The notes beneath the pieces are model-generated. The model ran no database searches, was not told the origin of the DNA, and saw nothing but the letters and a program-made list of their open reading frames with translations. Positions 1 through 6,200 of a stretch of 10,223 bases of DNA are shown here, in pieces; position 1 is the stretch's first letter; every line of letters starts with the position of its first letter. Position numbers and translations under genes: made by a program. This DNA is from Bacteroidota bacterium. Lineage in GTDB: Bacteria; Bacteroidota; Bacteroidia; Flavobacteriales; Flavobacteriaceae. The stretch lies in the NCBI GenBank assembly GCA_022601215.1, contig JAHZIZ010000233.1:1-10223 (forward strand), in the 5' to 3' direction.

Positions 1-2918
1 AAGAAGACAATATCCTCCCTAAGGATCTTTTCTTAGGTGCGTATCTATATTCTCTTAGCATTCTCTCTTTTGAAAAGGATATTACAATAGGACTAGTTTC
101 ACACCGCAGACCTCTTGTCGAAGATGGGGATGGGTTATTGGGTTGTTTTTTAAACACCCTCCCCTTTAGATTCAACATGCTACAACTGCAAGAAAAATCT
201 TGGGTTGATTATATAAGGCTCATTGCTGAAAAAAACAAAGAACTTAGAGGAAAAGACAGACTTTCACTCCCAGATATCTCAAGAATAACAGGAGAAACAA
301 AACAGGATGAAAACCCATTCGAGGACAATCCGTTTTTCGACACACTGTTTAACTTTACAGATTTCCACGTACTAAAGGATATATCAATTAATCCCACACT
401 TATTCAAGGAAAGAGACAACTAGAATTAGCTAACTTTTTTTCAGTCACAAATACGTTTTTGGATTTTAGTGTTGATTTAACAGGAAAAGACTTAGCCATT
501 ATAATAAACCTTTCAAGAACGCTAACTTCCCAACGAACTTTGGATGATTTGATTGGCTATTTTGATAACTTTTTGAATTCGTATTTAGAAAATCCTAATA
601 AAACGATTGACAGTAGAAATGTTATATCAAAAATAGAGCAGCAAAAACTACTTGTAGATTTTAACGATACTGATTATACCTATCCAACAGAGAATACGGT
701 GATCAACCTATTTCAAAAACAGGTGCAGAACAATCCTACATTCACAGCTATAGTCTTTCAAGACAAGCAACTGACTTATAAGGAGCTAGATCAAAAATCA
801 AATCAGCTAGCACACCTACTCATAGAATCAGGAGTACAAAAAGAACAACTCGTACCTATTTGTCTTCCAAGATCCATGGAAATGATCATTGGCATCTTAG
901 GAATCCTAAAAGCAGGAGCCGCATACGTACCCATAGATCTTGACCTCCCTGCGGAGAGGATAAAATTCATCCTTGAAGACACGAAGTCCAATTTCGTTTT
1001 ATCAACAGTTAGCACTAGCAAGCAACATAATCTTGATGGTATTAATATTCCTTTGATTGATCTTGAAAGCGTAATGTTATGGAAAAGGTACCCAAAAACA
1101 AAAGTCAATGTTAAGATCACGTCCGATAACCTGGCATATACAATTTATACTTCGGGGTCCACAGGCAAGCCCAAAGGAGTGCTGGTCCCCAATAAAGCGA
1201 TTGTCAGGCTATATTATTGGTCAAAATTGGAATTACCCCAAGCTACCAAAACCTTACAAGCATCATCCATCTCTTTTGACGCAGCAACCTTTGAGATTTG
1301 GTGCTCACTACTTTCAGGACAACAATTAATACTATACCCTGACACGAAATTAGACGTAACAACCCTCAATTCTCTTATAAAACAACAAGAGATTGATACG
1401 ATCTGGCTTACTTCAGCTCTGTTCGATCGTTGGGCGAAAACCAATATAGAAAACCTCCCTCTGCGATATATTCTATCTGGAGGTGATGTTGTATCTCCAG
1501 AAACAGTGGAAACAGTATCCTCTATATTGCCACAAGCCACCATGATCAATGGATATGGACCAACTGAAAACACAACTTTCTCATGCTATTATAAAGTCAA
1601 CCCTGAAATAGAAATACACAACTCCTTGCCCATAGGTAAGCCACTAACGAATTCTCAGGCCTATATTTTAAGTGAGGATATGTCTTTAGTACCCATTGGT
1701 GTTGTCGGGGAACTGTGCGTCTCAGGAGCAGGACTTGCAAGAGGCTATCTCAATAGAGAGCAGCTCACCAAAGAAAAATTCATCCAACACCCTTTCTGTA
1801 AAGGGGAACGTTTGTACAAAACTGGGGATATGGCCAGATGGCTCCCTGATGGAAATATCGAATTTATAGGAAGAAAGGATGATCAGGTAAAAATAAGTGG
1901 ATACAGAATTGAACTCGGAGAAATACAACACGTTTTATCTAATATTGATGGTATTAAGCAAAGTTTTGTTCTTGCAAAAGAAAGACAAACCAATTTGGGG
2001 GGGGTTAAATACCTTATTGGTTATTATATATTGGATCCCAGTTATGTTTCCAGTAGCAATCTCAAGATACTAGAAAGTTGGGAAAACTTGTATGATTCGG
2101 AATACAAAAAACCTATTAATCAAACCATTACAGAATCCGACTTTACAGGATGGAATAGTTATATATTCAAAAAACCAATTCCTCTTCAAGAAATGGAGGC
2201 GTGGAGAAATTCTATAATTAATTTATTAAGGACGCTAAACCTGAACAATGTTCTTGAAATTGGAGTTGGCACAGGATTATTAATGTACCCGCTACTAAAT
2301 GACATCGAAAAATTTGTTGGATTGGATCTATCAAAGCAAGTCATCGATAGACATAAAAAAAATCTTGAAAACAAATCTCAAAATGTAGAATTTCATCACC
2401 TAAGAGCAGACGAAATTGATCAGTTACATAAAAATGAACGCTTTGATACGATTATTATCAATTCTGTCTGTCAATATTTTCCAAGCATTCAATATTTCGA
2501 AGAGGTAATAGATAAAGCCATCAACAAGCTTTCAGATAATGGATCTATCTTCTTGGGAGATGTTCGGAATTATAAACTTCATAAAGAGTTAATCAAAGAA
2601 AAACTCGATTTCGAAAGAGAAGATTATTCCGAGCAAGATGTTGAAAAAATAGCATTAAAGGAAAACGAATTACTCATTGGTCCAAGTTACTTTAAGAACC
2701 TTAAAAAAAGATACAGCAACCTTAACATTGATGTTTTCGAGCGAGGTGACAATTATAGCAATGAGTTAAGTAAGTATAGATATGACGTTGTTATTTCATT
2801 GCAAAACGACATATCAAAAGAGAATCACAGTCTAGATACAAAAGGTATTAAGAGCAATGAATTAATAGGGTTAACTAAAAATTATAACATCCCGTTCCTT
2901 AATCAATTAAGCAAATAA
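1..2918 (+). CDS. NRPS, 5'-partial: C (C-terminal half) - A(Val) core - N-MT, ended by an in-frame stop
   Basis: The frame is open from base 3 to the TAA at 2916-2918 (971 visible codons). The TTG at 138 is therefore not the start, and the gene begins upstream. Bases 3 to about 660 encode the C-terminal half of a condensation domain, with SHRRP followed by GCFLNTLPFR; its HHxxxDG motif must lie left of the window. About 670-2040 is an adenylation core: YTSGSTGKPKG near 1150, FDAATFE at 1275, NGYGPTEN at 1548, YKTGD near 1815 and GYRIELGE at 1899. About 2050-2890 is an embedded SAM-dependent N-methyltransferase with the glycine-rich motif VLEIGVGTG at 2250-2276. The role inferred is activation and N-methylation of valine, tethered to the next carrier protein. 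The product ends before A9/A10, so it lacks the catalytic A10 lysine, which is encoded just past the stop (3012). As it stands this protein should adenylate poorly or not at all. NRPS identity is certain; functional status is open. Confidence 0.95.
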   Translation, partial: EDNILPKDLFLGAYLYSLSILSFEKDITIGLVSHRRPLVEDGDGLLGCFLNTLPFRFNMLQLQEKSWVDYIRLIAEKNKELRGKDRLSLPDISRITGETKQDENPFEDNPFFDTLFNFTDFHVLKDISINPTLIQGKRQLELANFFSVTNTFLDFSVDLTGKDLAIIINLSRTLTSQRTLDDLIGYFDNFLNSYLENPNKTIDSRNVISKIEQQKLLVDFNDTDYTYPTENTVINLFQKQVQNNPTFTAIVFQDKQLTYKELDQKSNQLAHLLIESGVQKEQLVPICLPRSMEMIIGILGILKAGAAYVPIDLDLPAERIKFILEDTKSNFVLSTVSTSKQHNLDGINIPLIDLESVMLWKRYPKTKVNVKITSDNLAYTIYTSGSTGKPKGVLVPNKAIVRLYYWSKLELPQATKTLQASSISFDAATFEIWCSLLSGQQLILYPDTKLDVTTLNSLIKQQEIDTIWLTSALFDRWAKTNIENLPLRYILSGGDVVSPETVETVSSILPQATMINGYGPTENTTFSCYYKVNPEIEIHNSLPIGKPLTNSQAYILSEDMSLVPIGVVGELCVSGAGLARGYLNREQLTKEKFIQHPFCKGERLYKTGDMARWLPDGNIEFIGRKDDQVKISGYRIELGEIQHVLSNIDGIKQSFVLAKERQTNLGGVKYLIGYYILDPSYVSSSNLKILESWENLYDSEYKKPINQTITESDFTGWNSYIFKKPIPLQEMEAWRNSIINLLRTLNLNNVLEIGVGTGLLMYPLLNDIEKFVGLDLSKQVIDRHKKNLENKSQNVEFHHLRADEIDQLHKNERFDTIIINSVCQYFPSIQYFEEVIDKAINKLSDNGSIFLGDVRNYKLHKELIKEKLDFEREDYSEQDVEKIALKENELLIGPSYFKNLKKRYSNLNIDVFERGDNYSNELSKYRYDVVISLQNDISKENHSLDTKGIKSNELIGLTKNYNIPFLNQLSK
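670..2040 (+). other. A-domain core, predicted valine specificity
   Basis: Pocket residues were placed by hand against GrsA numbering: D235 at 1278, A236 at 1281, F239 at 1290, W278 at 1404, L299 at 1473, G301 at 1479, G322 at 1551, T330 at 1575, F331 at 1578. K517 (3012) lies beyond the stop. The code DAFWLGGTFK differs from the classic valine code DAFWIGGTFK only at position 299, so valine is the best call, with isoleucine or another small branched residue possible. A8 reads VKISGYRIELGE, with Ser where Arg is common. Confidence 0.82.
1997..2004 (+). repeat. G8 homopolymer inside the A-domain/N-MT junction
   Basis: Eight consecutive Gs in otherwise AT-rich coding DNA. They are read in frame as the last base of a Leu codon, then Gly-Gly and the first base of a Val codon. 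The tract lies exactly at the point where the second module carries its 1020-base FkbM insertion. A change of one base here would frameshift the N-MT. Confidence 0.95.
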
Positions 2919-3290
2919 GAGATTCAAAACCAACTACACGAAGTGTTACCAGATTATATGGTTCCTACTAGTTTAGTCGTGATGGACTCCTTCCCTTTAA
3001 CCGCAAATGGGAAGTTAGATAGACGAGCCTTGCCCGATCCAGAACTTGGATCTTCAAATGAAGAATATGTGTCTCCAACCACAGAAACAGAAATGACTAT
3101 ATGTAGTATTTGGCAAGAGGTGTTGGGATTAGAAAAAGTTGGCATAACCGATGACTTCTTTAGAATGGGAGGAAACTCCATATTAGCAGTACATGCATCT
3201 CACAAAATGGATAGAGCTTTGGGATGCGATGTGAAGGTTGTTGATATTTTTGAATATAAAACTGTTTCACAGCTCATAATACATAGCATT
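2007..3290 (+). repeat. Internal duplication, copy 1: N-MT - A-sub - T
   Basis: This block is paralogous to 7119-8402 at a fixed offset of 5112 bases. Shared strings include KYL.GYY.LD, ILESWENLYD, VLEIGVG, SKQVIDRHK, SVCQYFPSIQYFE, LGD.RNY, IALKENELLI, ELSKYRYDVVISL and NIPFLNQL. In NRPSs a methyltransferase of this family between A8 and A9 methylates the backbone nitrogen of the carrier-bound aminoacyl group. The most divergent part is the stretch of about 30 residues before NIPFLNQL. This copy carries the in-frame stop. Confidence 0.9.
2916..2918 (+). other. In-frame TAA splitting one NRPS adenylation domain
   Basis: The codons around the TAA read LSK-stop-EIQNQLHEVLPDYM. The paralogous junction in the next module reads LGK-D-DIREQLTKALPDYM, with GAC (8028) opposite the TAA. 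Landmarks on both sides keep one constant offset of 5112 bases: KYL 2007/7119, VLEIGVG 2250/7362, LPDYM 2946/8058, NGK 3012/8124, carrier Ser 3177/8289. Nothing is therefore inserted or deleted, and only a codon has become a stop. GAA, AAA or CAA to TAA would need a single base change. This could be a true nonsense mutation, a read-through site, or a sequencing/assembly error; the sequence cannot tell which. Confidence 0.9.
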
Positions 3291-6200
3291 GGCCGAACCC
3301 AGGTGGTCATTCCTAAAACTGAAACGAAATCATCTCCTCTATCCTTCGCTCAGGATCGTCTGTGGTTCATAGAGCAATATGAAGATGGCACGAATGCCTA
3401 TCATATCCCAGCTGTATTGGAACTTGGTGAAAACACCGAAAAGGATGGCGTAAAATATGCCCTTGAAAAAATTGTAACCAGACATGACTTGCTAAGAAGT
3501 ACCATAGAACAGGATGAAAACCAGACAGGAATACAAGTTGTTTATAATCGTCCCTTGGTTATGGAAGAAGTTTTCTTGACTGAGGAAGAAGACCTAGAAG
3601 GATTAATTAAAGAGGATATTGACCAGCCTTTTAAATTAAGCACGGAATATCCGATACGAATAAAATTTTACACTATTGGATTGAATAACAAAGCTTCCGA
3701 AAATGCTTTTGATAGAATAGTACTATTGGTTAATATCCATCATATTGCAGCTGATGGATGGTCGATGGAGATATTCAAAAGAGAATTATCATCTTTTTAC
3801 GAAGCCTATCTCAATAAAGATACAGAATTCAGTTTACCCCCTTTAGAGATTCAGTATAAAGATTACGCGGTATGGCAACGTTCTTATTTAACAGGAGAGG
3901 TTTTAGAGAGTCAATTAAATTATTGGAAGAATAAACTTTCAGGATACCAAACTTTAGCTTTACCTACAGATTACACTAGACCAAATGCCATAGACTATAA
4001 CGGCGACGTTACAACTTTTAAACTCAGTAAAGAAACCAGTAATAAGTTAAGAGCATTAGCAAAAGCAAATGGAACAACATTACACAGTACTTTATTGGCT
4101 GCTACTAATATCCTGTTAAGTAAATATTCGGGACAAGACGATATCGTCTTAGGAAGTCCTATTGCTAACAGGCATTACAAACAAACCCAAGGGCTTATCG
4201 GATTCTTTGTTAACACTCAAGTTAACAGAACTTTACTTAACAAATCTCAAAGTTATGAGGAGCTAATACAACAAGTACATCAAGAACAGGTTTCTGCTCA
4301 ACTTTATCAAGATTTACCTTTCGAGAGGTTAGTTGATGAATTGGGAGTCGAACGAGATACTTCTAGACATCCCATTTTCCAAGTGATGTTTGCCGTGCAG
4401 AGTTTCGATGGGAAAGCAATCGATTCTAAAAAAGAATACTTCAAACCTTTTCAAGGTAACGTTGCGTACAAAGCTGCTAAGTTCGACTTGGTAATCTTTT
4501 TAAACGACCGTCATGAGGAAATTAGTGGTCAATTGAGTTATGCTTTAAGTTTATTCAATGAGAGTACTATAACCAGATTAGCGGACCACTACACGCATTT
4601 AATCGATCAACTTGTAGAAACCCCGAATAAAATCTACGATGATATCAGCCTGCTACCTTCAGAAGAATACAATATGATTGTTGAGGAATGGAACAACACA
4701 GACACTCCTTTCTCCAAGAACAAAACAATATGCAACCTCTTTCAAGAGCAGGTTAAACAAACTCCAGATAACGTTGCTATACTTTTTGAAGAACAAAAAC
4801 TGACTTATCGGGAATTAAATGAAAAAAGCAATCAACTGGCCGTTCATATTAGAGATGAATACAAGCAAAGAACCAATCAAGAACTCAAGCCAGATACAAT
4901 AATTGCCTTATGCCTAGACCGCAGTCTAGAGATGATTATAGGTATTCATGCGATTCTCAAGGCAGGTGGCGCATACATGCCTATCGATCCAAACTATCCT
5001 GAAGAACGTATTAAATTTATATTAGAAGATGCAAATGCCCAGTTAATCCTTAGTCAAAGGCATTTAAATGAAAGTAGTCATTTAAAGCTCCCAGAAAACA
5101 GCTTAGTTTTAATAGACCTTGATGAGAAACTCTATCAAGAAAGGAATCAATTAGACAACACCTATTTTCCAAAACCTAATCACTTAGCATACGTAATTTA
5201 CACATCTGGATCCACCGGAAAACCTAAAGGTGTCATGACAGAGCACAGGTCTATAATTAATAGACTAGAATGGATGCAAACGAGCTACCCACTTAATTCA
5301 AGTGACATTGTTTTACAGAAAACACCTTACGTCTTTGATGTATCAGTGTGGGAACTTTTATGGGCTAATTGGTATGGTGGAAAAATAGTGTTTGCAAAGC
5401 CTGATGGTCACAAAGACAGTGACTACCTGTATGAGTTGATTGAAAACCACAAGATAACTACACTCCATTTTGTGCCTGGGATGTTAGATGCGTATCTAAT
5501 GAATATCAAAGACCAATCTAGCCAATTCAACTATTCAGTTAAACAATTATTCTGCAGTGGGGAGGCATTGAAAGAATCGACAGTAATTCAACTAAACCAA
5601 ACATCAACTGGACAATCACTAAAGTTATATAATTTGTATGGTCCAACTGAGGCTTCCATTGATGTTACCTATTTTGAAACTAAACCATATGAGAAAGTTT
5701 ATATTGGGAAGCCCATTCAAAATATACGTGTTTATGTATTAGATTCTAATATGAATCCAGTACCAGTTGGTGTAATAGGAGAACTATTCCTATCCGGAAT
5801 AGGCCTTTCTAGAGGGTATATAAATAATAGTGAATTAACACAAGAGAAGTTTATTTCGAATCCCTTTACGACTAAATCTAAGCATGCCGAAATGTATAAC
5901 AAATTATACAAGACAGGTGACTTAGTTCGCTGGTCGGCACAAGGTAATTTAGAGTACATTGGGAGAAATGACGACCAATTAAAACTCCGTGGTTATCGAA
6001 TAGAATTAGGTGAAATAGAAAACGTTTTATCTCAAATCGATGGAATTGAACAAAGCTGTATACTGGTTAAAGACATACAAAGCAAATTAAACCCAACTCA
6101 ACTCAAAAGTAATTCTAAACCTGAAGATCTGAATACTATTGATTCTCGAGCTGATTTTATCACTTCGAAATACAGAAAAAATATACTTAAAGATGAGTTT

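Noticed and set aside
138..140. TTG as the start of the first NRPS gene
   Set aside because: The same frame is open back to base 3 and encodes condensation-domain sequence before it (GLVSHRRPLVEDGD), so the gene begins outside the window.
803..1573. Reverse-strand open frames opposite the valine A domain, and similar ones at 209-397, 2954-3181, 5732-5959 and 6458-6811
   Set aside because: All lie opposite well-conserved NRPS domains, resemble no family and have no start context. They are shadow frames.
2050..2890. Epimerization or C-methyltransferase domain after the first A core
   Set aside because: The ESWENLYD, DFTGWNS and VLEIGVGTG strings and the position between A8 and A9 are those of NRPS-embedded N-methyltransferases. 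There is no HHxxxDG as in epimerization domains.
2943..2945. GTG as the true start of a separate NRPS gene
   Set aside because: It lies inside an A domain just before A9, has no ribosome-binding site, and the codons from 2919 to 2942 still encode the conserved linker. It is at most a re-initiation site.
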